Source: Gammaproteobacteria bacterium
GTDB taxonomy: Bacteria; Pseudomonadota; Gammaproteobacteria; Pseudomonadales; Azotimanducaceae
Direction of reading: 5' to 3'
Assembly (NCBI GenBank): GCA_018666555.1
Contig: JABIZD010000132.1
Location: forward strand, 26,008-90,007
Length of the DNA stretch: 64,000 bases
The notes under the pieces are model-generated. The model was not told the DNA's origin. It made no database searches and saw only the letters and a list, made by a program, of their open reading frames with translations. Every line of letters begins with the position of its first letter. The first letter of the stretch is position 1. Below are positions 27,301-37,006 of this stretch, in pieces. The position numbers and the translations under genes were made by a program.

Positions 27301-29281
27301 GTTTTTCCAGCATTTCCCCAGAAAGATGGCGCGAATCATGGGCTTCCTGAGCAATGGCTACCAGTTCTCTCAAGAGCACATCATAGGTAGTTGAAAAAAC
27401 GACTAAATTCCTACACTCCTGAAGGAAATGAATATTCACATCCGGATCTAACAAAACTTCAAGAATCGTCAGGTCCTGGCCTGTGCTGCCCTGACTTTCC
27501 CCTGAGGTTCTATGCAGGTGCGACCAGAGCGAGTCTTCCAGCAAGCGTCGATTCAGGGGAATCATGGACCGAGACGAAGACTTATCTTTGACTAGCGCGC
27601 GAGTCTGCGGCGAGAGGCTGATTCCTGACAAGCGGCTTTCATCAAAAAGATCCTCTTGTTCAAGAATTAAATTAAGTTCAGAGGCCAGCTGTGCCCTGAG
27701 GAAATCTGGTTTTTTCTGGTCTATGAAGGCCGGGTCAAACAATTTCCGGCCATCAAAGCTAAACAGGGATTTGAGGTGCTGGACAAATGACTCGTCACAT
27801 TCTGACATGGAGACCAGCAATGTCTTGACCTCTTTAATCTCTTCTGTAGCCAGCAGATAATTGCTGGATTCATATTCATTCAGGTGTTCTATTAGCGCCA
27901 GTAGGTTATCTTTAGCATTTCCTTTCCAGCGATTAAAAAGATGCAAACCAGCGACCATGCAAAGCTCCTGGCGAGCTTTCTCATAGTTCTTTTCAGGCTC
28001 ACCAAAAATCAGCTTCCTTAGCGCGCCCTGCTCATCACCAAGACGCTCTCTCTTTTCGACAAAATTCTTCCAGACCTTATTAAGCGCATCGTCATATAAA
28101 ACTTTGTCTGGGTCCTGTAACCAGTTCAAAAAAGCTGCGCGTCTTTCCCTATGAACTCGCTGGGCCAGCTCACCTGGCGGAATTTCCACATTTGCCAATC
28201 GGCCATACTGGGTGGTTGTGGTTGCTTTAATCCTGCTGCGTAATCCGAGATAGCGCAGATATCGATAAGCAACTCCAAACACATTCGGATATTCAGTAGG
28301 TGAGGTTCTCAGTTTCAGGCTGGAACTGGCATTGACCGCTGCCAGATACTCCGACACGTTCAAATATCGATTAATATTTCTGTGGTAATGATCCAGGATT
28401 TCCGGATGTTCACCGACAAACTGCCGGGCACCCTCTTCGATAGAAGAAATCGCAGCGACTATGACGTCTCTCAAATTCTGGATGTTTTCAGTTTCACCTG
28501 GATCGTAATCGACTATGCCGTCAATATTTCCCTGACGATATAATTCAAACGACGAGACCCCGACAAACTTGGCACACTCCTGCCAGGAGAGATTATAACG
28601 CGTCACCAAACTTGCAAGGCTGCGAGGGTGAATAGTATTAAATACACCCGTACGTAGACTCAACAACAAATTACTGGCCGCAAGCGGAATTGCTCCTCCT
28701 GAATAGCCCTGGCCAACAATGATACCAACGGTTGGAACATCAACATTACACAATTCTGCAATCAATCGAGAAATCGAATGCGCCTGATTTGCAGCATTGG
28801 CCTGCTCATAGGGATCAGCACCCGGGGTATCCATAAAAGTTACAATCGGCAAGGACCGGATAGCGAACCCTATAGCCCGGTCAGCAGCAGCCTGATGGTG
28901 CTCTGGCCCCCACACACCGCTACCAAAAGCTCGATCCTGGGCAATCAGACCAATGGTTCGTGGGCTACCATCAAATTCCAGTTCAACCTCGCAGGCGAAG
29001 TAAGGACCTAACCTTTCTTCATGGCTGATCGGCAGCTCCAAAGCCTCTATGACCTGACGCGCTCCGGGTCGAGTTGATTCTTCACTCGGCAACACCGTCG
29101 CTGCTATATACTCATCCACTTCCATTGTCTGAAGTTGCTGCAGCTGAATATTGACCTGTTGTTCAGATAAAAGCCCTTTTAGAGGCGCAGCAGGGCCTTT
29201 TCGCGGGAAAAGAGAAAAATCCTCCGAAAGGGTTTCCGCATTCAAATAAAGTTGATCAATAGATCCTGGCTTCTGTGCCAT
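24362..29281 (-). CDS. Single-chain acyl-CoA carboxylase with order CT-alpha, spacer, CT-beta, biotin carboxylase, biotin carrier
   Basis: 1639 residues. Residues ~75-300 form an AccA-like carboxyltransferase half (LPIVTFMDTPGADP, VGQGYSGGAIPLAASN). Residues ~300-800 are a mostly helical region I do not recognise. Residues ~830-1000 form an AccD-like half (PVVCFISSGGMQTKEG, YGDCTGGAQASF, FAGQAVVERNLP) without the AccD zinc finger. Residues ~1050-1510 are a biotin carboxylase (HGGGGKGI 1216-1223; EMNTRLQVEHPVTE with Glu1344 and Arg1348). Residues ~1540-1630 are a biotinyl domain with EAMKM, Lys1582. The usual NRGEIA of biotin carboxylase reads ARGCTA, and the usual HPGYGFLSE reads HPGIGFLSE. 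It probably carboxylates acetyl-CoA or a longer acyl-CoA. Separate AccABCD genes, if present, are outside the window. Confidence 0.88.
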   Translation of the reverse strand: MAQKPGSIDQLYLNAETLSEDFSLFPRKGPAAPLKGLLSEQQVNIQLQQLQTMEVDEYIAATVLPSEESTRPGARQVIEALELPISHEERLGPYFACEVELEFDGSPRTIGLIAQDRAFGSGVWGPEHHQAAADRAIGFAIRSLPIVTFMDTPGADPYEQANAANQAHSISRLIAELCNVDVPTVGIIVGQGYSGGAIPLAASNLLLSLRTGVFNTIHPRSLASLVTRYNLSWQECAKFVGVSSFELYRQGNIDGIVDYDPGETENIQNLRDVIVAAISSIEEGARQFVGEHPEILDHYHRNINRYLNVSEYLAAVNASSSLKLRTSPTEYPNVFGVAYRYLRYLGLRSRIKATTTTQYGRLANVEIPPGELAQRVHRERRAAFLNWLQDPDKVLYDDALNKVWKNFVEKRERLGDEQGALRKLIFGEPEKNYEKARQELCMVAGLHLFNRWKGNAKDNLLALIEHLNEYESSNYLLATEEIKEVKTLLVSMSECDESFVQHLKSLFSFDGRKLFDPAFIDQKKPDFLRAQLASELNLILEQEDLFDESRLSGISLSPQTRALVKDKSSSRSMIPLNRRLLEDSLWSHLHRTSGESQGSTGQDLTILEVLLDPDVNIHFLQECRNLVVFSTTYDVLLRELVAIAQEAHDSRHLSGEMLEKLLAQAVSQVALMPLFADIRPAEINSEFALWVEQLGQYFGGSVFLKAVEEWMRVVHKDKSDTLFVVISHVFEKVLPDYHNANRHGRPFKGKLEPVRIGRRKDFWNRLTIAYRDLLFNELLTREKRSKKTRFETLLERYVSGFEETSANLMSANPVSFPTFRPSIESALKNDIRPHGLITGIGDFNTSESSYRVGLVMSNVAFQAGSIDNSDCVRFCKLLVECASQRLPVVCFISSGGMQTKEGAAALFTMAVINDRITRFVRDNDLPIILFGYGDCTGGAQASFVTHPLAQTYYFSGCSMPFAGQAVVERNLPYTCMMSNYLSMTPGAMQGLVKHPFATDLEQELRRVDPAIPVPTETIEAVVDRIMSGVLTAIEPSVGSPELSEDELIRPVEKVLIHARGCTAVKLVSKALELNYHPVLVQSDPDMDSVAADLVGTDGTRGTLVCIGGNTSDESYLNALSILKIAENEGVDSLHPGIGFLSESPNFAGLVRQKGINFIGPRVSSMETMGNKSNAINTTLSINVPVVPGSHGIVESSEIAAEFADQVGYPILLKAVHGGGGKGIVKVERPENLHQLYHQVTMEARNAFGNGDTYIEKCVTSLRHIEAQILRDTQGNTRVIGIRDCSVQRNNQKLMEESGSTLLSKALRDEVIECAARIADAVDYIGAGTVEFIYDVPSNAIYFMEMNTRLQVEHPVTEAVTGIDIVKQQFAIASGQSLESVEYQESGYALEVRINAEKASLEADGNVTFIPTPGLMTVCDLPQQDDIKLISMAGEGKTVSPFYDSLIVQVIAHGTDREDTVARMRAYLDRININGICTNISLIKRVLHDEVFLSGDYDTTFLTDFLSRTDVPSLIEEIEIASGASAEVIDLDMLRIENSQELKVLSPSTGVFFRTPSPSEPEYVSVGDQVTVEDTLCVLEAMKMFTSCSLNSFSTGQGELYSSMTQYRVNRINVSNGQQVNEGDLLFVIQPVEVESSAGL

Positions 29282-29555
29282 ATTCTTGTGAAATCCCTTG
29301 GTTACAGCTTGAATAACTGATTAAACTGCGAGCTTCGACAGCAGCTTCCAGCAATTAGTTCCACTGCCAGATTTAAAATCGGTAGTTCTTTATCGGCCCG
29401 TTTTTTACAGCCCTGCAATCGAGCAAACAAGCCTACTGTATGCCCTGATCGGATGCAATGAATGGTTAAGCTCCAGCCAATGGACAATGACCTACAAAAG
29501 CCCGCGTGGACTCGCTTGTTTTGGCGCAATAATCGCAAAGAACCCATCTGTTCAA

Positions 29556-31088
29556 TTAGCTGCCAAGGGTATCTTTTAAAGGTATCCTGCCAATCTTTTC
29601 CTGCCATTGCCGCGGTCCGCTGGAATGAACCGAATCTCCCTTTACATCCACGGCGACCGTAACCGGCATATCCTCGACCTCAAATTCATGAATCGCTTCC
29701 ATTCCCAATTCAGGGAAAGCGACCACTCGAGATGCCTTGATAGCCTTGGATACAAGGAAGGCAGCGCCACCTACTGCCATAAGATAGACCGCTTTATGTC
29801 GCTTGATGGCAGCAATTGCGACGGGCCCTCGTTCAGCTTTACCGATCATGCCCAGTAACCCGGTTTTCGACAGCATCAAATCCGTAAAACCGTCCATCCT
29901 GGTTGCGGTAGTGGGACCAGCGGGGCCGACTATCTCCCCTTGCACGGGGTCAACAGGACCAACGTAATAAATAAACCGTCCGTTAAGATCGACACCCTCT
30001 GGCAAGTCCTGACCTGACTCATACAGGTCTCTTATTTTTTTATGAGCCGCATCGCGACCGGTCAGCATTTTACCCTTTAACAACAGCGTCTCACCTGGCT
30101 TCCAGGTCGCAATGTCCTCCCGGGTCACGGTATCGAGATTAACTCGCCTGGAGTTAGGGCCGGCAGCCCAGGTGATGTCTGGCCAATCGCTTAGTTCAGG
30201 CACAGGTAATTCAGCAACCCCACTACCATCAAGGGTGAAATGCACATGCCGAGTCGCAGCACAATTAGGGATCATTGCTACTGGCAGGTTTGCGGCGTGG
30301 GTCGGATAGTCGAGGACTTTTACATCAAGAACGGTCGTTAGACCACCCAGACCCTGCGCCCCGATACCAAGGCTGTTAACTTTTTCAAAGATCTCTAATC
30401 GCAATTCTTCGGCTCGATTTGCCGGTCCTCTGTCAATCAGATCCTGAATATCAATACTATCCATCAAGGACCGCTTTGCCAACAACATGGCTTTTTCGGC
30501 AGTCCCGCCTATACCAATACCCAGCATACCTGGCGGACACCAGCCAGCACCCATCAAAGGGACCGTATCAAGCACCCAATCAACGATACTATCGGCTGGG
30601 TTGAGCATGACCAACCGGGATTTTGCTTCAGAACCACCTCCTTTGGCTGCGACCCTGATCTCGACTATGTCACCGGGAACCAACTCGGTATGAATGACCG
30701 CCGGGGTGTTGTCCTGCGTATTGATCCTGCGCCCGGCCGGATCGGCCAGGACTGAGGCTCGAAGTACATTATCAGGCAATTGATAGGCAGCCCTGACTCC
30801 GGCATTGATCATGTCTTCAAGCGACATGTCTGCTTCAAAACGAACATTCATGCCCACAGAAATAAAAACATTGACGATACCGGTATCCTGACAGATAGGC
30901 CTTTGACCTTCTGCACACATGCGGGAATTGATTAATATCTGAGCCATGGCATCTTTGGCAGCAACTGATTGTTCACGCTGATAAGCAAGTCCAAGGGCTC
31001 GGATAAAATCGGGGGGATGATAATAGGAGATGTACTGCAACGCGTCCTGGATACTCTGGATCAGGTCGTGCTGTTTAATGACTGTCAT
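29556..31088 (-). CDS. fumA: Class I fumarate hydratase, [4Fe-4S], FumA type
   Basis: Converts fumarate to malate in the TCA cycle, about 510 residues. The three cluster cysteines expected for the family are visible: C66 (PICQDTG), C184 (GAGWCPPG) and C276 (IPNCAATRH). The spacing agrees with E. coli FumA. C-terminal motifs GRDAAHKKI, YYVGPVDPVQGEIVGPAGPTTATRMD and GMEAIHEFEVEDMPV complete the fold. A TTG at 31103 is in frame, but the ATG at 31088 begins the family sequence MTVIKQHDLIQS. It precedes the carboxylase gene on the same strand, 274 bases away. Confidence 0.93.
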   Translation of the reverse strand: MTVIKQHDLIQSIQDALQYISYYHPPDFIRALGLAYQREQSVAAKDAMAQILINSRMCAEGQRPICQDTGIVNVFISVGMNVRFEADMSLEDMINAGVRAAYQLPDNVLRASVLADPAGRRINTQDNTPAVIHTELVPGDIVEIRVAAKGGGSEAKSRLVMLNPADSIVDWVLDTVPLMGAGWCPPGMLGIGIGGTAEKAMLLAKRSLMDSIDIQDLIDRGPANRAEELRLEIFEKVNSLGIGAQGLGGLTTVLDVKVLDYPTHAANLPVAMIPNCAATRHVHFTLDGSGVAELPVPELSDWPDITWAAGPNSRRVNLDTVTREDIATWKPGETLLLKGKMLTGRDAAHKKIRDLYESGQDLPEGVDLNGRFIYYVGPVDPVQGEIVGPAGPTTATRMDGFTDLMLSKTGLLGMIGKAERGPVAIAAIKRHKAVYLMAVGGAAFLVSKAIKASRVVAFPELGMEAIHEFEVEDMPVTVAVDVKGDSVHSSGPRQWQEKIGRIPLKDTLGS

Positions 31089-31125
31089 GGCCGCGTTTTT
31101 CAAGCTGATGCTCCTGGTCCCTGAA

Positions 31126-31608
31126 TCAAGCGTACATTAAACGAGTTAAAGCCTCAGCCACACAAACCGGCTTATCGACCCCTTCCCGCTCAATCGTGAC
31201 TACCTTTTTAAGCTGAATAGTATTGGCTGCCTTCATTTCAGCGAGCATAAATCGATGGCTTGCTCTGATCCTAGAGTTAACTGGGACAGGGCCAGGAAAG
31301 CGCACTTTTTCAAGGCCATAGTTAACGCCCATGAAAACACCTTCAAAGGCTTCAGGTTTCAGTATCGGCACGCTGTTTCCGAGGTGCACGATTAAAGATA
31401 AGGTCAGGAAGCCATGCGCTATAGTTGTTTTATAAGGAGACAACTGCGCTGATTTCTCAGCATCAATATGAATAAACTGATGATCTAAAGTGGCATCTGC
31501 AAAAAGATTAATGCGATCCTGGTCTACTTCAAACCAATCGCCGACTCCCTCCTGTTGACCTTCTATGGTTTTAAATATTGCAAGGGCTTGCTGAGCAGCG
31601 TCGGACAT
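31126..31608 (-). CDS. MaoC-family (R)-enoyl-CoA hydratase
   Basis: 160-residue single hotdog domain. The motif FADATLDHQFIHIDAEKSAQ supplies the catalytic Asp and His of (R)-specific enoyl-CoA hydratases, followed by AHGFLTLSLIVHLG. The start is the ATG at 31608 with a perfect GGAGG 6-7 bases upstream; the open frame extends further back but without a ribosome site. It lies 37 bases before the fumarase on the same strand. A likely role is supply of 3-hydroxyacyl-CoA or reversal of beta-oxidation steps next to the divergent thiolase. Confidence 0.9.
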   Translation of the reverse strand: MSDAAQQALAIFKTIEGQQEGVGDWFEVDQDRINLFADATLDHQFIHIDAEKSAQLSPYKTTIAHGFLTLSLIVHLGNSVPILKPEAFEGVFMGVNYGLEKVRFPGPVPVNSRIRASHRFMLAEMKAANTIQLKKVVTIEREGVDKPVCVAEALTRLMYA

Positions 31609-31793
31609 TATGGTGCCTCCTGAAAAAAAGATTAAAATTAACGCTTCCAGTTTACCACAAACTACCCGATTACAAGGTGGATCAGTAGCTTGCAAAAGCC
31701 GCATGGTTTATCCTACAGCGCAGCTAACCACTGGCGGATTAATTACATCCGGGCCAGCAGATATCACCACTAACCGGGAATGAGGAAATCAGG

Positions 31794-32972
31794 ATGACAA
31801 AAGAGGTCTATATCGCGGCAGGTGCCCGCACGCCGATGGGTGGCTTACAGGGCGACCTAGGCTCGCTTACCGCAGTCCAGCTTGGCTCAGTTGCCATCAA
31901 AAAAGCCGTGGAGCGGGCCGGCCTCAGCGGTGAGGATGTCGATGAAATCATTATGGGTTGTGTCCTCCCCAGCGGTCTCAGACAGGGACCTGCTCGCCAG
32001 GCAGGCATCGATGCAGGCATCCCGGTCAGTGTCGGCGCGACCACCATCAACAAACTCTGCGGATCTGGCATGAAAGCGACTATGCTTGCCCATGACCTGA
32101 TCAAGGCTGGAACGAATAAAATTATGGTCGCCGGAGGCATGGAAAGCATGAGCAACGCCCCCTATCTCTTACCTAAAGTGCGCAATGGCATGCGTATGGG
32201 CCATGGCGAAATGCAGGATGTAATGTTTACTGACGGCCTGGAAGATGCCAAGACAGGCAAGTTAATGGGCGCGTTCGCACAGGAAGTTGCCGACCAACAT
32301 CAACTCACCCGGCAAGGAATGGACGACTTCGCTATTTCTTCCCTGCAAAAAGCAGTCACTGCCATTGAATCCGGCGCACTTGATGCAGAGATAGCAGAAG
32401 TCCATATTAAGGATCGCAGTGGCGAGCGCACCATTCGCATCGATGAGCAGCCAGGTAAAGCCAATCTGGATAAAATCCCCAGTTTGCGACCCGCATTTAA
32501 AGCAGATGGTACCGTCACAGCGGCAAATTCAAGTTCGATATCAGATGGCGCCTCGGCCCTGATACTGGTCGATGAGACCACCTTGCAGGATCGTGACCTC
32601 AAACCTCTGGCTAAAATAATTGCTCATAGTACTCACTCACGGCATCCGTCTGAATTCACCCTGGCGCCCATAGATGCCATCAAGAAAGTCCTGGAGAAAG
32701 CAAACTGGGCAAAAGACGAGGTCGACCTGTTTGAAATCAATGAAGCTTTCGCCATGGTTACCATGCTGGCTCAGCAGGAACTAAGCATTGATCCGGCAAA
32801 GGTAAATATCCATGGTGGCGCCTGTGCCCAAGGACACCCTATCGGCTCGACCGGGGCGCGAATTATCGTCTCTTTAATGTACGCACTTAAGCGCTTGAAC
32901 AAAACCCGCGGAGTCGCAGCCCTATGCATTGGCGGTGGAGAAGCAACTGCAATTGCCATTGAAATGGTTTAG
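31794..32972 (+). CDS. Acetyl-CoA C-acetyltransferase (thiolase)
   Basis: 392 residues, a typical degradative or biosynthetic thiolase. N-terminal VYIAAGARTPMGGLQGDL; acyl-accepting Cys in TINKLCGSGMKA (~89); His in GGACAQGHPIGSTGAR; second Cys in ALCIGGGEATAIA. The segment NIHGGACAQGHP replaces the common NVNGGAIALGHP, a variation I have seen in this family. It is divergent from maoC with 185 bases between, and 117 bases before fabY. It condenses or cleaves acetoacetyl-CoA or short 3-ketoacyl-CoA. Confidence 0.92.
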   Translation: MTKEVYIAAGARTPMGGLQGDLGSLTAVQLGSVAIKKAVERAGLSGEDVDEIIMGCVLPSGLRQGPARQAGIDAGIPVSVGATTINKLCGSGMKATMLAHDLIKAGTNKIMVAGGMESMSNAPYLLPKVRNGMRMGHGEMQDVMFTDGLEDAKTGKLMGAFAQEVADQHQLTRQGMDDFAISSLQKAVTAIESGALDAEIAEVHIKDRSGERTIRIDEQPGKANLDKIPSLRPAFKADGTVTAANSSSISDGASALILVDETTLQDRDLKPLAKIIAHSTHSRHPSEFTLAPIDAIKKVLEKANWAKDEVDLFEINEAFAMVTMLAQQELSIDPAKVNIHGGACAQGHPIGSTGARIIVSLMYALKRLNKTRGVAALCIGGGEATAIAIEMV

Positions 32973-32975
32973 ATC

Positions 32976-33021
32976 CCTTCCATAATCAATAAACCGGCGG
33001 TGTTTATTCAATTCTGGAAGG
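32976..33021. terminator. Long two-part hairpin after the thiolase gene
   Basis: Outer stem CCTTCCA (32976-32982) / TGGAAGG (33015-33021) and inner stem AATAAAC (32988-32994) / GTTTATT (33002-33008) begin just after the thiolase stop. There is no T-run. It may act as a transcript 3'-end structure separating the thiolase gene from fabY. Confidence 0.5.
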
Positions 33022-33089
33022 TTAATGTAGATTTAAGGTAGGGGAACCGTCTACAATTTATTGGATTTACAGCAATTAGGAATCACATC

Positions 33090-34922
33090 GTGACACGTCT
33101 GCCGGTTATCGTTGGATTCGGAGGAATTAACCCCGCCGGACGAAGCTCGGGCCACCATGCTTATCGACGCACGGTCTTCGATAAATTGCCGGCAAGCAAA
33201 TCCCAGGAAACCCTGAAAGCGCTGGCTGTATTAATGAACTGCCCGGTTGATGAGACCCACATTCTCAACCATACGCTGATTCGTAAACTCGAAACCAACC
33301 TTTTCGATCCTGCTGATATCCGTCTCAACAAGTCTGCTCAAATGGACCCAGTTGAAAACGAAGCAATTGAATTCACCATGAAACGCAGCCATTTGCCTGC
33401 ACGCATCCCACCAGACTGGGAAGTTTCAGATACTGGCGAGGGTGGCCAGGTTATTATCAGGTCGCAACAACCCTTAGATGTACTGTTCCCGGACAGACGC
33501 CAATCAAAAGTAAACTCTGCTGGTCAGTTGCCGTCCGGATTTGATCCAGAGTCTTTGTACCAGAGTAGAAATCACCCTCGCGGGTTGCAGTTGACCGTCT
33601 ATGGAGCCTCGGATGCCATCCAGTCTCTTGGTATCCCCTGGCAAGCCGTAAAAGATAAGGTTCCCGCTGACCAGTTTTCAGTCTACGCCAGCAGCGCTAT
33701 GGGGCAGTTGGATAACAATGGCTCTGGCGCCATGCTTCAATCGACCATGATGGGCAAACGGGTCAGTTCAAAAAACTGTGCATTGGGGTTGGCTCAAATG
33801 ACAGCCGATTTTGTGAATGCCTATGTCATCGGCAGTGTTGGCTCCACCGGCGCCAATGTGGGCGCCTGCGCAACCTTTCTATATAACCTCAGGCAAGGCA
33901 TCCAGGACATTCGATCAGGAAAGTACCGGGTAGTCATCGTTGGTTCCAGCGAAGCGCCTTTAACCCCAGAAGTAATCGAAGGTTATCGCACTATGGGGGC
34001 TCTCGCCGAAGACGACGCCCTGGCCAGGTTGGGTCCGCTTAACCATCAACTTGCCTGTCGTCCGTTTGGAGACAACTGTGGTTTCACTTTGGCTGAAGCA
34101 TCCCAATTCCTGGTTTTGTTTGACGATGAACTGGCCATGGAGCTGGGCGCTCACATTTACGGTTCAGTGGCCGATGTTTTTATTAATGCAGATGGCTTCA
34201 AAAAATCTATTCCTGGACCTGGTATCGGTAACTACATCACGGTCGGCAAGGCAATGGCGACCATTAAGGCGATACTTGGCGAGGAAAATCTCAAGCACAA
34301 CACCTATATGCAGGCCCATGGCACTGGAACCCCACAGAACAGGGTGACTGAGTCTCATATATTTAATGAACTAGCCAAGGCCTACGGCATGAAAGACTGG
34401 CCAGTTACGGCCATTAAGGCTTATCTCGGTCATTCTCTATCCTGCGCTTCTGCTGATCAGATCATATCTTCCCTGGGGGTTTGGCAAGATGGCATCATTC
34501 CAGGAATACAGACGACACCCGCTCTGGCCGAAGACGTCCATCACAGCCACCTGGATTTTCTACTCAAGCATACTGAAATCAATCCCTCGACTATGGCAGC
34601 AACGCTAATCAACTCTAAAGGTTTTGGCGGCAATAATGCGACCGCCGCGATTCTCTCACCGACGGTCACTGAATCCATGTTACTTAAAAGATACGGTAAA
34701 AAAAGATTCATGGAATATCAACAAACCCACCAGGGCGTTGATGCCGCTACGCGAGCCTATGAAGAACAGACCATAGCAGGTAATACTGAACTCATTTACC
34801 AGTTCGGGCAGGGTGTTGTAGAAGGTTCTGAGCTTGCCATCGAGGCAGATCATATATCCATACCAGGTCAGCAGAAAAAAATAGATCTAACGGCAACCAA
34901 CCCCTACGCAGATATGACTTAG
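33090..34922 (+). CDS. fabY: Beta-ketoacyl-ACP synthase FabY
   Basis: Initiating condensing enzyme of fatty acid synthesis in Pseudomonas-type bacteria that lack an essential FabH: it makes acetoacetyl-ACP from acetyl-CoA and malonyl-ACP. 610 residues, the length of FabY rather than FabB/F. Starts [25 protein letters not shown], the FabY hallmark. Catalytic Cys in [11 protein letters not shown], His in [15 protein letters not shown], second His in [24 protein letters not shown] near the end. The stop overlaps the prfC stop on the other strand by 4 bases. Confidence 0.9.
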   Translation: MTRLPVIVGFGGINPAGRSSGHHAYRRTVFDKLPASKSQETLKALAVLMNCPVDETHILNHTLIRKLETNLFDPADIRLNKSAQMDPVENEAIEFTMKRSHLPARIPPDWEVSDTGEGGQVIIRSQQPLDVLFPDRRQSKVNSAGQLPSGFDPESLYQSRNHPRGLQLTVYGASDAIQSLGIPWQAVKDKVPADQFSVYASSAMGQLDNNGSGAMLQSTMMGKRVSSKNCALGLAQMTADFVNAYVIGSVGSTGANVGACATFLYNLRQGIQDIRSGKYRVVIVGSSEAPLTPEVIEGYRTMGALAEDDALARLGPLNHQLACRPFGDNCGFTLAEASQFLVLFDDELAMELGAHIYGSVADVFINADGFKKSIPGPGIGNYITVGKAMATIKAILGEENLKHNTYMQAHGTGTPQNRVTESHIFNELAKAYGMKDWPVTAIKAYLGHSLSCASADQIISSLGVWQDGIIPGIQTTPALAEDVHHSHLDFLLKHTEINPSTMAATLINSKGFGGNNATAAILSPTVTESMLLKRYGKKRFMEYQQTHQGVDAATRAYEEQTIAGNTELIYQFGQGVVEGSELAIEADHISIPGQQKKIDLTATNPYADMT

Positions 34923-36496
34923 GCAATTTCCCGGGTCGCACGAAAATCAATCTCGGGCCAGCGCTCCTCAGTTAAACTCAGGTTGACTCGAGTGGGTGCC
35001 AGGTAAGTAAGATGACCACCGCCATCGATGGCCAAATTGGTTAATGCCTTGCGTTCAAATTCTGCAAGCTGCTTGATATCCGAACTTGATACCCATCGAG
35101 CCGTAGTGACGCTCACTGGTTCATACCCACATTCAACCTTGTACTCTTCCTTTAGACGAAACGCGACCACATCAAACTGCAGAATCCCAACAGCCCCCAG
35201 GATCAGGTCATTTGATTCCTTAGGCATAAAGACCTGGGTGGCGCCTTCTTCTGATAACTGCGTCAGGCCCTGCCTGAGCTGCTTACTCTTGAGAGGATCT
35301 TTCAATTTTACTCGCCTGAACAATTCAGGCGCGAAATGGGGGATACCAATAAAAGAGGTTTTCTTCCCAGAGGTAAAGGTATCACCAATCTGTATGGTGC
35401 CGTGATTATGCAGCCCTATGATGTCGCCGGAATAAGCCTGTCCTGCTGTCGACCTCCCCCCGGCAAGAAAGGTAACCGCGTCCGTGACTTTTATATCTTT
35501 ACCAATGCGGACATGATGCATTTTCATGCCCTGCTGGTAACTTCCCGAGCAAATCCTCATAAAGGCCATTCGGTCCCGATGTTTAGGGTCCATATTGGCT
35601 TGTATCTTGAAAACAAAACCGCTGAATTGCCTATCTTTCGGATCAATCGGCTCTTCCGTGGTCATTCGCTGAATAGGGGAGGGAGAAACCTCAACGAATC
35701 CATCGAGCATTTCCATTACACCGAAATTACGCAATGCCGAACCAAAATAGACCGGCGTTAACTCACCATTTAGATAGCGTTTCTGATCAAATTCATGCGA
35801 AGCCCCACGCACCAGTTCAATCTCTTCGAGCAAATCTTCTAACTGGTCGCCTAAAAACGACGCGGCTTCTTTGCTGCGAATCCCACTTATCAAGTCAGCT
35901 TCCAATGCAGGGCCATCAACACCTCGTTGATAGGGATAAATAATATCCAGGTACAGATGGTAAACTCCCCTGAACTGGCTGCCTGCGCCAATAGGCCAGG
36001 TGATCGGCGCACAATCGATTTTCAGAATCGATTCAACCTCGTCCAGGAGGTCGATAGGATCACGTATCTCTCGGTCCAGTTTATTGATAAAGGTCAGGAT
36101 CGGGGTATCTCGTAATCGACACACTTCCATCAACTTTACAGTTCGATCCTCGACGCCCTTGGCACCGTCAATGACCATCAATACAGAATCAACGGCGGTC
36201 AGGGTCCTATAAGTATCTTCGGAAAAATCTTCATGCCCCGGCGTGTCCAGGAGGTTGACGACACAATCGGCGTAGGGAAACTGCATCACTGAAGTAGTAA
36301 CAGAAATACCTCTTTGTTTCTCCAGTTCCATCCAATCCGACGTCGCGTAACGGTCAGACTTCTTCGACTTTACCGTGCCCGCCTGTTGAATCGCCTTGCC
36401 CAACAGCAGCAATTTTTCGGTGATGGTAGTCTTACCCGCATCTGGGTGGGAAATGATCGCAAACGTCCTGCGCCTATCAACTTCACTGGCAATCAT
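34919..36496 (-). CDS. prfC: Peptide chain release factor 3
   Basis: Translational GTPase that removes RF1/RF2 from the ribosome after termination. 525 residues, full length. P-loop SHPDAGKTT, switch region [14 protein letters not shown]3 [16 protein letters not shown]4 NKLDRE, then domain II and III. The start is ATG at 36496. It stands alone on the minus strand downstream of rimI. Confidence 0.95.
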   Translation of the reverse strand: MIASEVDRRRTFAIISHPDAGKTTITEKLLLLGKAIQQAGTVKSKKSDRYATSDWMELEKQRGISVTTSVMQFPYADCVVNLLDTPGHEDFSEDTYRTLTAVDSVLMVIDGAKGVEDRTVKLMEVCRLRDTPILTFINKLDREIRDPIDLLDEVESILKIDCAPITWPIGAGSQFRGVYHLYLDIIYPYQRGVDGPALEADLISGIRSKEAASFLGDQLEDLLEEIELVRGASHEFDQKRYLNGELTPVYFGSALRNFGVMEMLDGFVEVSPSPIQRMTTEEPIDPKDRQFSGFVFKIQANMDPKHRDRMAFMRICSGSYQQGMKMHHVRIGKDIKVTDAVTFLAGGRSTAGQAYSGDIIGLHNHGTIQIGDTFTSGKKTSFIGIPHFAPELFRRVKLKDPLKSKQLRQGLTQLSEEGATQVFMPKESNDLILGAVGILQFDVVAFRLKEEYKVECGYEPVSVTTARWVSSSDIKQLAEFERKALTNLAIDGGGHLTYLAPTRVNLSLTEERWPEIDFRATREIA

Positions 36497-36553
36497 ATCT
36501 GAGGTCTCTGTCTAGAGACGGTATTATACCGACCTAGACACTATTATGTTGCA

Positions 36554-37006
36554 CTAGATCAGTTCTTTCGCCATCACCAGGGCATCTTCTCTTTTTGTTA
36601 CTCCTGGGTAGTAGCCTTTGCGACGCCCGATTTCGTTAAAACCGAGACTATCATAGAGGCTGCGAGCGGCCATATTCGATGGTCGGACTTCAAGAAAAAG
36701 GCTTTTAGCGCGTCTACGTTTTGCCTGACTAAGCATATGCACGGTCAGTTTTCGACCCAAACCTTGCCCCTGCAGTTGAGCATTCACACACACATTCAAC
36801 AAGTGGGCTTCACCCGCGCCAATAGACAACAAACCGTGACCGGCAATCAGGTCTCCAGTAATCAATACCCAGGATTCTCCCTTTTGATTCAGGCAATCCC
36901 GGAAAATGCCCTCACTCCAAGGATGAGAATAGGCCGACTTTTCATTGCAGAGTACCGCGGACAAATCAGTTAACGCCATTGTCCGGAACGCAACCTTAGT
37001 TACCAC
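36554..37006 (-). CDS. rimI: Ribosomal protein S18 alanine N-acetyltransferase RimI
   Basis: GNAT acetyltransferase, 150 residues. The family start FRTMALTDLSAVLCNEKSAYSHPWSEG is clear. The acetyl-CoA loop is VNAQLQGQGLGRKLTVHML (Q/RxxGxG/A), and the C-terminal ARSLYDSLGFNEIGRRKGYYP is typical. The start is GTG at 37006, which lies inside the last codons of the upstream holD-like gene (11-base overlap). Confidence 0.92.
   Translation of the reverse strand: MVTKVAFRTMALTDLSAVLCNEKSAYSHPWSEGIFRDCLNQKGESWVLITGDLIAGHGLLSIGAGEAHLLNVCVNAQLQGQGLGRKLTVHMLSQAKRRRAKSLFLEVRPSNMAARSLYDSLGFNEIGRRKGYYPGVTKREDALVMAKELI

Noticed and set aside
29302..29607. 101-residue minus-strand frame between fumarase and carboxylase
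   Set aside because: Cys/Arg-rich translation, no ribosome site, and it overlaps the 3' end of fumA in another frame. The gap appears to be non-coding.
33090..34922. Polyketide synthase or secondary-metabolite cluster
   Set aside because: The single ketoacyl synthase has the FabY length and N-terminus, and neighbours are housekeeping genes (prfC, rimI).
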